Source of the DNA: Candidatus Paralachnospira caecorum
GTDB taxonomy: Bacteria > Bacillota > Clostridia > Lachnospirales > Lachnospiraceae
Reading direction: 5' to 3'
DNA: 64,000 nt
NCBI GenBank assembly: GCA_904379015.1
Contig: CAJFHG010000002.1
Location: 1 to 64,000, forward strand
Positions within the stretch are counted from its first letter, which is position 1. The number at the start of each line of letters is the position of its first letter. Shown in pieces: positions 24,497 to 34,352 of the stretch. Below the pieces are notes generated by a model, which did not search any database, was not told where the DNA came from, and saw only the letters and a program-made list of their open reading frames with translations. Both the position numbers and the translations under genes were made by a program.

Positions 24497-26437
24497 TTAT
24501 TCCGCGTATTTGTCTGTAAATCTGGAGAGGATCGCCGCGCATTCCGCGCGCAGGGCAGTTCCCATGGGATCCAGCACCGTCTGGTCATACTTTCCGGTGA
24601 TGATGCCGCTTCCGACCGCCCATTCCATGGCGTCTCGGGCAAAATCGTGAACCTGATCCCCGTCCTGATAGCTGCTCAGATCTGACCGTTCGCTGGTATC
24701 ATATCCCATTTCCAGCGCGTAACGGTAGATCATGACCGCCAGCTCCTCTCTGGAAATCTTTCTGACAGGCTGGAAGAGGCCCGTGTCCTCATAGCCGGTT
24801 ACAAGTCCCTGCTCCAGCGCCCAGCTCACAGGTTCCGCGAACCAGTCGTTTTCATTCACATCCGGGAAGAAAGAAACGTACTCCGTCTCCGGTGATCCGC
24901 TCAGCCTGTAGAAGATCATGGCCGCCTCCGCGCGGATCAGGCTCGTTTCAGGCATAAAGTGTTCCGGATCAAAGCCTGTCATGACCTGTTTTTCAAACAC
25001 ATCGTAAACAATATCATGATACCACGCGTCTTCGTCAACATCCAGGAAACGCTTCAGGGCCAGACCCGCCAGCGCGTTTTCGATCTGCCGGACAGCATCT
25101 TCCACATCCGCTTTTCCGGCATCCGGATCTGCTTCCACTGCCGCGGCGTTTTCAAGGGCTGCCTCCAGAGCCTTCCAGCTCTCTTCTGTATAGGCGCCCT
25201 CCAGCTTTCCATCTGCCTGCGCCGCCGCATCCGCGATGGCGCTCTTGTCCGCTTCAAAGGACGCGGCAACCGTCACGGCTCCGGCCGGCATCTCAAAGCG
25301 GAACTGCCTCGTTCCTTCGGGAACGTTTTCCGTGATCTCTTCTGTCTCGACCGCCTGTCCGTCTGCTCCGGAAACAGCCAGTCCGGCAAACAGATAACCC
25401 GCTTCTATATCAGAAACCGTCACAGATACAGAAGCGCCTGCTCCGGCCGAATCAGCAGGGGATGTCACAACAGCCGCCGCTTTCATGGCCTCCGGCTTAT
25501 CCTGGGTGATCTGGATTTCGCTGACCGCCAGAAGTGTCCTGGCCTCATCCGCCAGCGCGCCGGCGGCTTCCAGCGCCTCTTCTGTCAGAGTCCCCTCCTC
25601 AAGAGCGCTGAGCGCATTCTCTGCCGCGGCGGCTGCCTCCCGGATCTTTGTCTGATTTTCTTTACTGTACTTATTATAATCCAGTGACGCTGTCTCACTG
25701 ACAAACTTCTCCAGTGACGCGATGATCGTCTCATCCAGGACTTCCACCTGCTCTCCGTAGAGATGGAACTCATAGACTCTGGCATTGTCCTTGTTTTCGC
25801 TTCCCAGCTTGGTGATCAGAAGTCTCCAGTCTGTTCCGACGGCTTTTTCGGAAACTTCTCCATAATAAAGGTTCCTGTCATTTCCCGTAACGGTAAGAAC
25901 ATCCTTCCATTCGCCGTCTTCCTTCACCTGAAGACTGAAGTCTCTGGTGATATAGTCCGCGTTTTCATTGGCCGCGCTCAGAATATGCAGCGCATCGACC
26001 TGGTAGGTATCCGGGAATGTCACCTCCAGCCAGTAATAGCCGTTGTCGTCGTTGGCGTTTCGGCAGCTCCACTTCGTACTCAGATCGAAGTCCACTGTCA
26101 TTTCCGCGCCTTCCTGGTCATTGGCCTGGTCATTGACTGCCACGGTGATTCCCTCAGTCTTCATCAGGCTGTCTTCAAACAGGGACGCCTGCACGCCGTG
26201 ATACAGCTCAAACTCATAGATTCTTGCCGTGTTGGCCTCGCCGTCCTGGGCAGCCTTCGTGATATACAGTCTGACATAGCGGCTCTCAAAAGTCGGGACA
26301 AAGCGGCTTGTCGTGCTGTCCGTATTGTTTTCCACCGTGTCGATATCCAGCCATTCACCGTCTTCTGTTCTTGCCTGAAGCTTGAAATCCTTTGTGTTGT
26401 AGCCGGTCCGTTCACCGCCTTCTCCGGCGTGCTTCAC
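24497..26437 (-). pseudogene. 5'-truncated discoidin/FIVAR/SLH surface protein
   Basis: Open for 646 codons from a GTG at 26437, but the frame begins inside an F5/8-type C (discoidin) domain (VVKHAGEGGERTGYNTKDF) and has no signal peptide and no ribosome site. Layout: partial discoidin (1-80), complete discoidin (about 85-228), FIVAR-like helices (232-305), a beta module (305-395), second FIVAR (395-455), three SLH repeats (460-646). Its missing front presumably held an enzyme. The break lies next to the hairpin that ends the upstream gene, implying a deletion junction near 26440. The SLH end is closely similar to that of the PL8 protein. Confidence 0.8.
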
Positions 26438-26454
26438 GACCCACTGCCGGAAAT

Positions 26455-26489
26455 ATATCAGGCGGGAGCCATGCTCCCGCCTCTGATAT
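26455..26489 (-). terminator. Hairpin after the first M61-like gene
   Basis: GGCGGGAG-loop-CTCCCGCC extended by ATATCA/TGATAT, 15 nt after the stop at 26504. It lies at the deletion junction of the truncated SLH gene. Confidence 0.6.
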
Positions 26490-26503
26490 GCAGCTATACG
26501 GTC

Positions 26504-28321
26504 TCAGGATCCGCTCTCCTCAGATCCTGAATCTGTTCCTGTATACGCTTCCCAGAGCGCGTCCGCCTCCGCGTCGTACAGCGCGGTTTTTCCCTCGGCG
26601 GTAACAGGATCTTCCACTCCGCATACCTCAGCGCGGAGCATCATCTGCATCATCCAGTAATACAGGTCTTCCGAATAATTTCTGACCAGAGCCTCCACCT
26701 CTTCGCTGCCGAAGGAAAGCCCCCGCTCTTCGATCTCCGCGTCCAGCTCAGCCGTATCCAGCAGCGTAAAGGAAGGAGACGGATAATTCATGTTCTGGTC
26801 CGCGTATTCATTGACATACTCTTCTTCCCTGGCTTCCAGCACGGGAAGGATGCCCTCGCTCATCTGGCTGTCGTTCAGCCCCCAGTAATTGGGAATAAAG
26901 GATTCGCCTGACAGATACTGATTCACAGCCGCCTCATTGTCCCCCAGCACTTCCTCTGTAAAATCCTTCCAGTCCATTTCCTGGTCGTCCCCGTGTTCCA
27001 GAAGGTAGGTGATCAGCACGGACCTGCCCTCTGTCTCTCCAAAGCTTTCAATTACGGCAATGACCAGCGGCACCTTCGTTTCATAGTAAAAATCTTCCTG
27101 GATCACGGTCATCTGCCCTTCCAGGTCCGGAGAAGCTGAGGACACAGAGGTGTCCGTCAGCATGTAATACAGATATCTGCCGTACTGAGTCGCCAGATTA
27201 TCCTGCATGGCAATCCCGTAACGGGTCAGAAGATCGCTGGAAAGCTCCACTGCCGAATCGTCCACATAAAAATCTGCCAGCCCCTCATAAAGCCACAGAT
27301 TCGGCGCGTAGCGCAGGTCGCTCTGGTGGATCAGACCGTCAAAAAACGCGTAATAGAGGGTTCTGGACATTCTCTCACATTCTGAAGCCACCTCCATATC
27401 CAGAGACAAAGCCGCGCCGCAGGCCCCCGTTCCGCCCAGGATGATCTGGTTTTCTTCATCCGTGCGGAGCAGCATCACAGGCGCCTCCGCGTCTGTTCCG
27501 TTGAACAGATTCTTATAATAGCTGTAAAAGGTTTCGACCACCTGCAGATCATCGGCCTCAGCCTGATCCGCAATGGCGGAATCCAGATACACAATGCTTT
27601 CATCATCCCCCAGCGTAATGGTTTCAAACTGACCAAAGCAGAAGGATGAATGATATATTCCGTTAAACACGCTCCAGTCCGGTTTCTCGATGGCAAAGGA
27701 ATGCTCCCCGCTTCCCGGTTCTGTATAAGGCATGTAGCTGTCCCATTCAAATTCTGTATTCAGTGTAAACGCCAGTTCCGTCACCGTCTCATCGATATCT
27801 GACGCCTGGTCCTGCCCCACCCAGGGCAGCGCCAGCACATGACTTCCCTGAAATACCAGCAGGTCCTCATAAAAGCCGCCGTAAACGGTCCCCGAATTCT
27901 GGTCGGCTGTTTCTCCAAGCCGTACATCATAAGATAATATCACCGGCTCTGATGAGGTTACATCGATTCTCCAGGCGCCGCTCAGATCCTCCAGAGAAAC
28001 CTCTTCTCCTGATTCCGTCACGCATTCCGGATCCGAATACGCGGATTCCGGCGTCTGAAAATAAATACCTGATCCTTCCTCTGATTCTTCTTCCCCGTTT
28101 TCCTGCCTGTTTTCATTCAGATCCGGCGTGATCCTCACTTCCACATTGACAATGCCCGAGGACGCTGTCTCCGCCTTCACTGTATAACTCAGTCCGTATG
28201 TCATTTCCGGAGCTCCCGTGCTTCTGCTGTACCAGTATATCCCGATCCCCAGTAACAGGCAGACACATACGATCAACGCCGCAATGCCTCCCCATAAGAG
28301 TTTTTTTCTCCGTTTCGTCAT
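26504..28321 (-). CDS. Membrane-anchored degenerate M61-like (gluzincin) protein, paralogue 1
   Basis: 605 aa from ATG 28321 (AAGGAG upstream). Short basic start MTKRRKK, one membrane helix (about 9-31), then a large extracellular part. The middle contains APNLWLYEGLADFYVDD, resembling the WxxEGxxxYY helix of M61 glycyl-aminopeptidase-type gluzincins, but the position of HEXXH reads MSRTLYYAFF, so the zinc site is absent. Same architecture as the gene at 34353-36041. It sits directly downstream of the GH38 gene. I infer a non-catalytic partner or chaperone of the SLH enzymes; the family call rests on the motif only. Confidence 0.6.
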   Translation of the reverse strand: MTKRRKKLLWGGIAALIVCVCLLLGIGIYWYSRSTGAPEMTYGLSYTVKAETASSGIVNVEVRITPDLNENRQENGEEESEEGSGIYFQTPESAYSDPECVTESGEEVSLEDLSGAWRIDVTSSEPVILSYDVRLGETADQNSGTVYGGFYEDLLVFQGSHVLALPWVGQDQASDIDETVTELAFTLNTEFEWDSYMPYTEPGSGEHSFAIEKPDWSVFNGIYHSSFCFGQFETITLGDDESIVYLDSAIADQAEADDLQVVETFYSYYKNLFNGTDAEAPVMLLRTDEENQIILGGTGACGAALSLDMEVASECERMSRTLYYAFFDGLIHQSDLRYAPNLWLYEGLADFYVDDSAVELSSDLLTRYGIAMQDNLATQYGRYLYYMLTDTSVSSASPDLEGQMTVIQEDFYYETKVPLVIAVIESFGETEGRSVLITYLLEHGDDQEMDWKDFTEEVLGDNEAAVNQYLSGESFIPNYWGLNDSQMSEGILPVLEAREEEYVNEYADQNMNYPSPSFTLLDTAELDAEIEERGLSFGSEEVEALVRNYSEDLYYWMMQMMLRAEVCGVEDPVTAEGKTALYDAEADALWEAYTGTDSGSEESGS

Positions 28322-28397
28322 AGCTCTCCTTCCCGGAAGCTGTCTGTCGTCCGCGGACTTCCGTCTTCCTTGCTGTCTCTCTCCCGATTTTGATAAT

Positions 28398-28434
28398 GGC
28401 GGCACCGCCGCCCGCCAGGGGCGGCGATACCGCC
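28398..28434 (-). terminator. GC-rich hairpin after the GH38 gene
   Basis: GGCGG and CGCCGCCC arms pair with GGGCGGCG and CCGCC in a long interrupted stem, about 98 bp after the GH38 stop; no U-run. May separate the GH38 and M61-like messages. The rest of 28322-28531 has no evident gene. Confidence 0.55.
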
Positions 28435-28531
28435 TGTCACAGTCAGCTGTCTGCTGTCCGGTCATGCTTGCTCATGATCCGGTCTGATACAGCCTCCCGC
28501 TCCAAACTGATTTTCTGATCCCGTTCAGCCG

Positions 28532-31500
28532 TCACTCCTGAACGAATTTTGTCATAAAGCGCTGCAGCATCACTGCGCACTCCGCACGGCTTGTGCCGCT
28601 TGACGGATCAAGCAGGGTCTCGCCGTACTTTCCGCTGATAATTCCGCTTCCGACAGCCCATTCCATGGCTTCCCGTGCGTAGTCGAATACCTGGTCCGCG
28701 TCTGCATAGCTTCCCAGATCTGCTTTCTCGGATGTGTCATAGTCCATATACTGCGCGTAGCGGTACAGCATAACAGCCATTTCCTGACGCTGGATCGAGT
28801 TGGAAGGACGGAATGTCTGCGTATCTTCATAGCCCTGGACAATGCCAGCCTCAACCGCCCATGAAACAGGTCCGATAAACCAGTCTTCTTCTCCCACATC
28901 GGGGAATCTGGTTATGATCTCTGTCTCAGGAGATCCGCTTATTCTGTAAAGAGTCGCCGCGAATTCCGCGCGCTTCATGGTATCATAAGGTCCGAAGGAA
29001 GTCGGATTCTCGCCATAGCCGGTCATGATTCCCTTCATGTTCACATAGTAAACTGAATCATAGAACCAGTCGCTCAATGCCACATCCTTAAAGTTCAGAG
29101 GCACATAATCACCGGCCACCGTCACGGTCACAGTACCAGATACGGACGGATCCTGTACGGATGTAGCCCGTACCGTCACCGTACTCTGCGGCTCGCCGAG
29201 GGAAACATACAGAACCCCGTTTTCATCAATCACAGTCCCTGACGACGAGTTGCCTTCTACGCTCCAGGTTACTTCCTGAGAAGGATTGTAGGTGCCGCCC
29301 ACGACCGCGCTATAACTCTGGCTGCCGCCTCTCTCCACTGAGGAAGCAGTGGGGATAATTGTTACGTTAGACACCGTAGATACTGCCTGATCGGGCACTT
29401 TGTCCGCGATAAAGGATACCAGCTTTCCTGCTGCCTTCATCTCATAAATACGAAGCGCATAGGTATTATTGGACGCTTTATCCTTGACCGGCTGCGTCAC
29501 TCTGATCTTCAGATAACGTCCTACCACTGTTCCCGGTTCAAATGTGTGTTCCGACTTGTTGGCGCCGTCATCCTGATTGTAATCAGCGATCTGCTCCCAG
29601 GTCACGCCGTCTGTGCTGATGTACAGCTGATATGCCCTGGTATTCCAGTTCGGGTCAGTATCTCTTCCTTCATAGCCTTCTACCCGGTTGTCATAACCAT
29701 AGGTGGCATGGAAGATTTCAATCTCGCTCAGGTCATAAATGCCTTCCAGATCGATGACCGCTTCGCCCGGACCTCTTTCGTCCAGATATTCCGCGCACCA
29801 TTTGGTGCCGAAGGAGCCGTCCACCATCATGCTGCCGCTCTCGTCGCTGCCTGTATTCATCGTATCGGTAACAGGCTTGCCCGCCAGAACACTGTCCGCG
29901 ATATTGCCCAGCTCGTCCACAGCATTTGTGCTATTGAGGATAATCCGCTCCTCCACAGGTGTTCCCTCCGTGCCGTTTTCATTGACCGGCGTCACCTGTA
30001 CGCTGATTTCGTTCCAGTTCTGGAAGCTGGTATTGTCAAGGATCACGCTCTTTCCGGATGCTCCGGTAATCGGTGTCTTCACACCCAGCACGGTCTTGAA
30101 CCATTCGATCTTGGTATCTGCATCGCTGTCTCCGAGATTTCCTCCTGAGAATATATAAGACGCATCAAACCGGGTCTGACTTGAATTTTCTTCTGTCAGA
30201 CGGGCTGACAAAGTCAGATTGCTCACGGAAGGAACCCGTTCTACATTTTCATGACCCCAGATCTTAAATTCATAAATACGTGCCGTATTCTTATTCTCAC
30301 TGGTCGATCCCGGCTGTACTGCCTGAGTCAGGTAAATTCGATAATACCTGTAGTTTACGCTTTCTTCAAGCGTAAAGTTGTTTTCTCTCTGCTTATTGTC
30401 GGTAACCGTTACAAGATCTGTCCATTCCTCTCCGTTATTGCTTCCCTGGATCACATAATCAGAAGCAATATAGGCAGATTGTTCTGAACCCGCAGAGAAT
30501 ACGGTAAATCCGGAGATGTCCCAGGCATTGCCTTCACCCAGATCCACCTGCAGCCAGGTCGGCTGATAAGTTCCAGTCGAATCTTCGCCGCACCACTTGG
30601 TTGAATCATCACCATCTGTTGCCAGATAAGGATCTTCGCCATTAAAGTTGTGGCAGGCGGTTACATTTTCCTGAGGCACGGTCAGTGCCGCGTTGCTGAT
30701 GCCGCCGTAAATACCGTTGCTCACTTCAGAGACAGGTCCGTCATTGCCTTCCGCGTCAACGCCTACAGCCTTATAGTAATACAGACCTTCACTGTCCAGA
30801 ACATCAGTAAAGCTGTCCGCTCCGCTCATGGAAACGCCCACGCAGCTGTCTTCATTTACCTCAAAATCCGGATTGGTGCCGCGGTAAATGCGGACTTTTT
30901 CTGTTCCGGTCGAGCTGTCCCAGGTCAGGACCACATTTCTGAGTCCGTCTGTTTCAGCTGTCAGGTTGGTTACTTCAGGCACGCTCTGCGCAACTGCCGT
31001 CTCATTAAAGGAGCCTGCCAGGAACTCGCTGCTCACGGCTGTGACCGCCATGATCTTCATGTCAGAATTCTCAGGAAGGAGGATCGAATCCAGTCCGGCC
31101 TCAGAATTCACATAAATCTTATAAACATACTGGTAGTTGTCCACAGTCATCCTGTCCGCAACGCCGTTGTGGAAATGGGTGAAGACCGCGGCAATCTGAT
31201 CATTGACTTCCGCTTCTGCGAAGGTATTGGAGAAACGGTCCCATCCGGACAGGTTCGCGTCCCAGGAAGCAAAGGAGATTTCCTGCTGCACGCTTGTACC
31301 GTCTGTCTGGTACACAGTAAAGGTTCCGGAAGCCGCCTCGTCGGATGTGGCCGCGCCGAGAATGTAAACCGCGTCGTAATTGCCTTCCGGCAGGCGGATT
31401 CTCTGGCCTTCAGCCTGAACAAAGTTGTTCGCTCCGTCTTCTGCTGATCCCAGTTCAAATACAGCATTGTTGTAGGTCACTGTGCTCTCCCAGAGCTCGG

Positions 31501-34297
31501 CGGGAATGGTGTTGCCCTCACCGTCATAATCTCCGTCGGCACGGTTTTCATTGTAGCTCACACCGTCCACATTGTAGTAGGCGGAAAGATCTGCCGCTGC
31601 CGTCTGCATTTCCGGCTGCTCCAGACCGCTTTCTTCCAGAGTCACTTCAACTGTCGTGATCTCATATTTGTCAACCGTAAAGGTGATCTGGTTTCCGCTG
31701 ACGCTGATCTCTTTGTTCAGATCCTCGTCGTCATGCTCCAGCAGATTGACTTCCTTCGCGGCTGTCACAGCGCTGGGCAGTGTCAGAGTCACCGTGCTGC
31801 CGTCCTTGCCTTCCGACTCATATACGCGGAGGATCAGTTTATTCTTGGATCCTGCCTCATCATAAGGAGTCTTGACAACGGTCAGCTGCACGTTGTTGTC
31901 CGCGCTCTCCGCGGAAGCAAAGGACGCAGACTGTCCGTAGGTTCCCTCATGGGCTTCTACCTGCTGTGCCTCGGATATATAGTTGAGCTCATATCCTTCT
32001 TTCACAGTATCTGCTTCTTCCCATCCGTCCGCGTGAGGATAAATGGAATAAGTGAAGCTGTGCTGTGTTTTGTCGATGTAATACTCATCGGGATCCCAGC
32101 CGCTGCATCTCACATCCGCGCCCATGGGAGAACGAAGGGCCGACAGTCTCAGCCTTGTGGTGCCGTCTTCCAGATTCAGCGCGTCCCAGCCATATTTGCT
32201 GTCGTTCAGGATGCTGACGCCGTGGCTTCCGTCGTCGTCGGTGATATCCGCCCATTTGTGGCCGGAAACCTCAAATTTTCTGGCATCCAGCTCAGTATCT
32301 CTCGTGGTCGGTCTCTCAAGGCTTCCATAAGCCATCTCGTAGCTCGCCTGAGCCGCGTCCGCCGCGATCGGGAAGGAGACCTTCAGCATCTGCTGGTTCT
32401 CATTCCAGTCAACTTCCATCTGCACATCCACTCTGTCGCTTCCCGCATCCAGGATGATGTCCTGTCTGATGGCTGAGCTTTCCCAGGTCTTGGTCACACG
32501 GACAACCACCCGCTCCGCAGTCTGCTCGATCAGCTCAACAGAATCCGCTTCATTCAGAATGCCGATGGGCTCCGCATTCATCTCTTCTCTTGTCACGTCC
32601 CAGGCCGCGTAGCTTGAGCTGCCCGCGTCTCTCAGCACATGGAGCTCGCTGCCGGTGCCTTCTGTGAACGCCGCGCGGTTTCCGTCCTTTTTGTCATATA
32701 CCTGACGGATATTTCCGGTGGTCTTGTCGATCTCCACCTTCAGAGAATCATTCTCCAGGATAAAGGTGTTCTCATCTTCGGAAGCAGCCAGGTCAGAGGT
32801 TACCGCTCCGCCTGCCTCTTCTACTGAAAATACCTTGTAGCCCACTGCCGGCACATCGGTGGCCAGGAACCGGATCGTCGCTGTGTTGTTCTCGTCGTCC
32901 CGTTCCGTCACCGTAGTCATCAGCTGTGTATCTCCGTCATAGACGGCGATATTCTCAGGCATTTCCCCATCAAAGGCCACCTGCATCTCTACCATTTCGT
33001 CTCTCGCCCAGGAGAGCGCGTTGAATACCAGAACAGGCACGCCGTCCACCTGTGTATCCGCCACATAACCCATGGCCTGTACGCCGGTTGTCAGCGTATT
33101 TTCAAGAAGGCTCTCGGCCAGCTCCTGATCATTGTAAGTATCCATATAAGCATATGGAATGGAGGAGCCCGGAAGCACATCATGGAACTGGTTGATCAGG
33201 ATTCTGTCCCATGCTTTGTTGATGTTGGCTTCATCGGCGTCTGCCGTCACATTCAGCCAGTTTCCGATCGTAGCTGCCTTCTCAGCCTGATCCGCAAGGA
33301 TCTCATTCTTCCGGTTATACTTTTTCACCTGCGCCCATGAGGTATAGGTGCCGCGGTGATTTTCAAAGTACATTTCACCATCTACTTCTCTGACCTTGTC
33401 CAGATCTTCCTGACTCAGCTCATTGAAGAACTCCGTGATCGTGGCCAGCTTGACCTCAGCTCCGTCCACGACCTTGCCTTCGTAATTGGCATATCCGCTG
33501 GAGGAAGGGCCGCCGCCGTGGTCGCCGCTTCCGAACATGCCCGCGGCAACTGTCACGTTGGTGTCATAGCCTTCCTGATGGTTTCTGTCCAGAGCCGTGA
33601 TGATATCACTATCACTGTAATTGGACACATAATCATGATAGCAGGCATAGGCGAGCACAGAATCGCCGCTGATGCCGTTCCAGACAAACACGTCTGATTT
33701 TCTTTCCCGATTGCCGTTGTTTCCGTCATTCTGCCAGTTGAGCTTCGTGGTAACAAAATAATCCATTCCGCTCTTCTGCAGGATCTGAGGGAACTGGCCG
33801 CTGAATCCGAAGGTATCCGGCACATAGCCGACTGTACTCATCTGGCCGAATTCCTCTTCAAAGAAATGCTGTCCTTCCAGAGACTGGCGCACCAGAGATT
33901 CGCCGCTCGGAAGGTTCAGATCCGGTTCTACCACCTGGCCGCCGGGATTGTCCCACTGGCCCGAGGCAATCAGCTCTTTGACCTGTTCATACAGTTCCGG
34001 GTAATATTCCTTTACCCATTCATAATGCTTGCTTGCCGACATGGAGAATTTTGCTTCCGGATCCTTCTGCAGCGCATCAACCGCTCTGTTGAATGTATCG
34101 CTCAGAACATCTCTTGCCGTGTCCTCGAAAGGCCACTGCCATGCCGTATCAATGTGGGCGTTTCCGATCATATACATCGTATATCCGTCGTGATCGGCCG
34201 CCTCCGCTGTCGACGCCCCAAAGCCGCCGAAGCTGCCGGCTGTCATGGCTGCCGCCATCACTGCCGCCAAAGCACTTTTCCATCGTACTCGTTTCAA
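28532..34297 (-). CDS. SLH-anchored GH38 alpha-mannosidase, multidomain
   Basis: 1921 aa, started at TTG 34297 with AGGAGGGAG seven bases upstream. Signal peptide at 1-33 (cleavage near AEA/AD). GH38 catalytic domain at about 40-400: zinc ligands in GNAHIDTAWQWP (H48, D50), likely nucleophile D161 in GYVPDTFGFSG, and QFHDVLPGSS near 372; mannosidase middle and beta domains to about 880. Then carbohydrate-associated modules: an Fn3-like domain, two F5/8 discoidin domains (about 1230-1370 and 1490-1640), a Big_2-like domain and three SLH repeats (about 1735-1921) that bind secondary wall polymer. It would cleave alpha-mannosides such as host N-glycan arms at the cell surface. Confidence 0.92.
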   Translation of the reverse strand: MKRVRWKSALAAVMAAAMTAGSFGGFGASTAEAADHDGYTMYMIGNAHIDTAWQWPFEDTARDVLSDTFNRAVDALQKDPEAKFSMSASKHYEWVKEYYPELYEQVKELIASGQWDNPGGQVVEPDLNLPSGESLVRQSLEGQHFFEEEFGQMSTVGYVPDTFGFSGQFPQILQKSGMDYFVTTKLNWQNDGNNGNRERKSDVFVWNGISGDSVLAYACYHDYVSNYSDSDIITALDRNHQEGYDTNVTVAAGMFGSGDHGGGPSSSGYANYEGKVVDGAEVKLATITEFFNELSQEDLDKVREVDGEMYFENHRGTYTSWAQVKKYNRKNEILADQAEKAATIGNWLNVTADADEANINKAWDRILINQFHDVLPGSSIPYAYMDTYNDQELAESLLENTLTTGVQAMGYVADTQVDGVPVLVFNALSWARDEMVEMQVAFDGEMPENIAVYDGDTQLMTTVTERDDENNTATIRFLATDVPAVGYKVFSVEEAGGAVTSDLAASEDENTFILENDSLKVEIDKTTGNIRQVYDKKDGNRAAFTEGTGSELHVLRDAGSSSYAAWDVTREEMNAEPIGILNEADSVELIEQTAERVVVRVTKTWESSAIRQDIILDAGSDRVDVQMEVDWNENQQMLKVSFPIAADAAQASYEMAYGSLERPTTRDTELDARKFEVSGHKWADITDDDGSHGVSILNDSKYGWDALNLEDGTTRLRLSALRSPMGADVRCSGWDPDEYYIDKTQHSFTYSIYPHADGWEEADTVKEGYELNYISEAQQVEAHEGTYGQSASFASAESADNNVQLTVVKTPYDEAGSKNKLILRVYESEGKDGSTVTLTLPSAVTAAKEVNLLEHDDEDLNKEISVSGNQITFTVDKYEITTVEVTLEESGLEQPEMQTAAADLSAYYNVDGVSYNENRADGDYDGEGNTIPAELWESTVTYNNAVFELGSAEDGANNFVQAEGQRIRLPEGNYDAVYILGAATSDEAASGTFTVYQTDGTSVQQEISFASWDANLSGWDRFSNTFAEAEVNDQIAAVFTHFHNGVADRMTVDNYQYVYKIYVNSEAGLDSILLPENSDMKIMAVTAVSSEFLAGSFNETAVAQSVPEVTNLTAETDGLRNVVLTWDSSTGTEKVRIYRGTNPDFEVNEDSCVGVSMSGADSFTDVLDSEGLYYYKAVGVDAEGNDGPVSEVSNGIYGGISNAALTVPQENVTACHNFNGEDPYLATDGDDSTKWCGEDSTGTYQPTWLQVDLGEGNAWDISGFTVFSAGSEQSAYIASDYVIQGSNNGEEWTDLVTVTDNKQRENNFTLEESVNYRYYRIYLTQAVQPGSTSENKNTARIYEFKIWGHENVERVPSVSNLTLSARLTEENSSQTRFDASYIFSGGNLGDSDADTKIEWFKTVLGVKTPITGASGKSVILDNTSFQNWNEISVQVTPVNENGTEGTPVEERIILNSTNAVDELGNIADSVLAGKPVTDTMNTGSDESGSMMVDGSFGTKWCAEYLDERGPGEAVIDLEGIYDLSEIEIFHATYGYDNRVEGYEGRDTDPNWNTRAYQLYISTDGVTWEQIADYNQDDGANKSEHTFEPGTVVGRYLKIRVTQPVKDKASNNTYALRIYEMKAAGKLVSFIADKVPDQAVSTVSNVTIIPTASSVERGGSQSYSAVVGGTYNPSQEVTWSVEGNSSSGTVIDENGVLYVSLGEPQSTVTVRATSVQDPSVSGTVTVTVAGDYVPLNFKDVALSDWFYDSVYYVNMKGIMTGYGENPTSFGPYDTMKRAEFAATLYRISGSPETEIITRFPDVGEEDWFIGPVSWAVEAGIVQGYEDTQTFRPSNSIQRQEMAVMLYRYAQYMDYDTSEKADLGSYADADQVFDYAREAMEWAVGSGIISGKYGETLLDPSSGTSRAECAVMLQRFMTKFVQE

Positions 34298-34352
34298 TAA
34301 TCTCCCTCCTTCAATGTTATTTCGTGCTTTATTACCGCTTTCCTCCTTCCCT

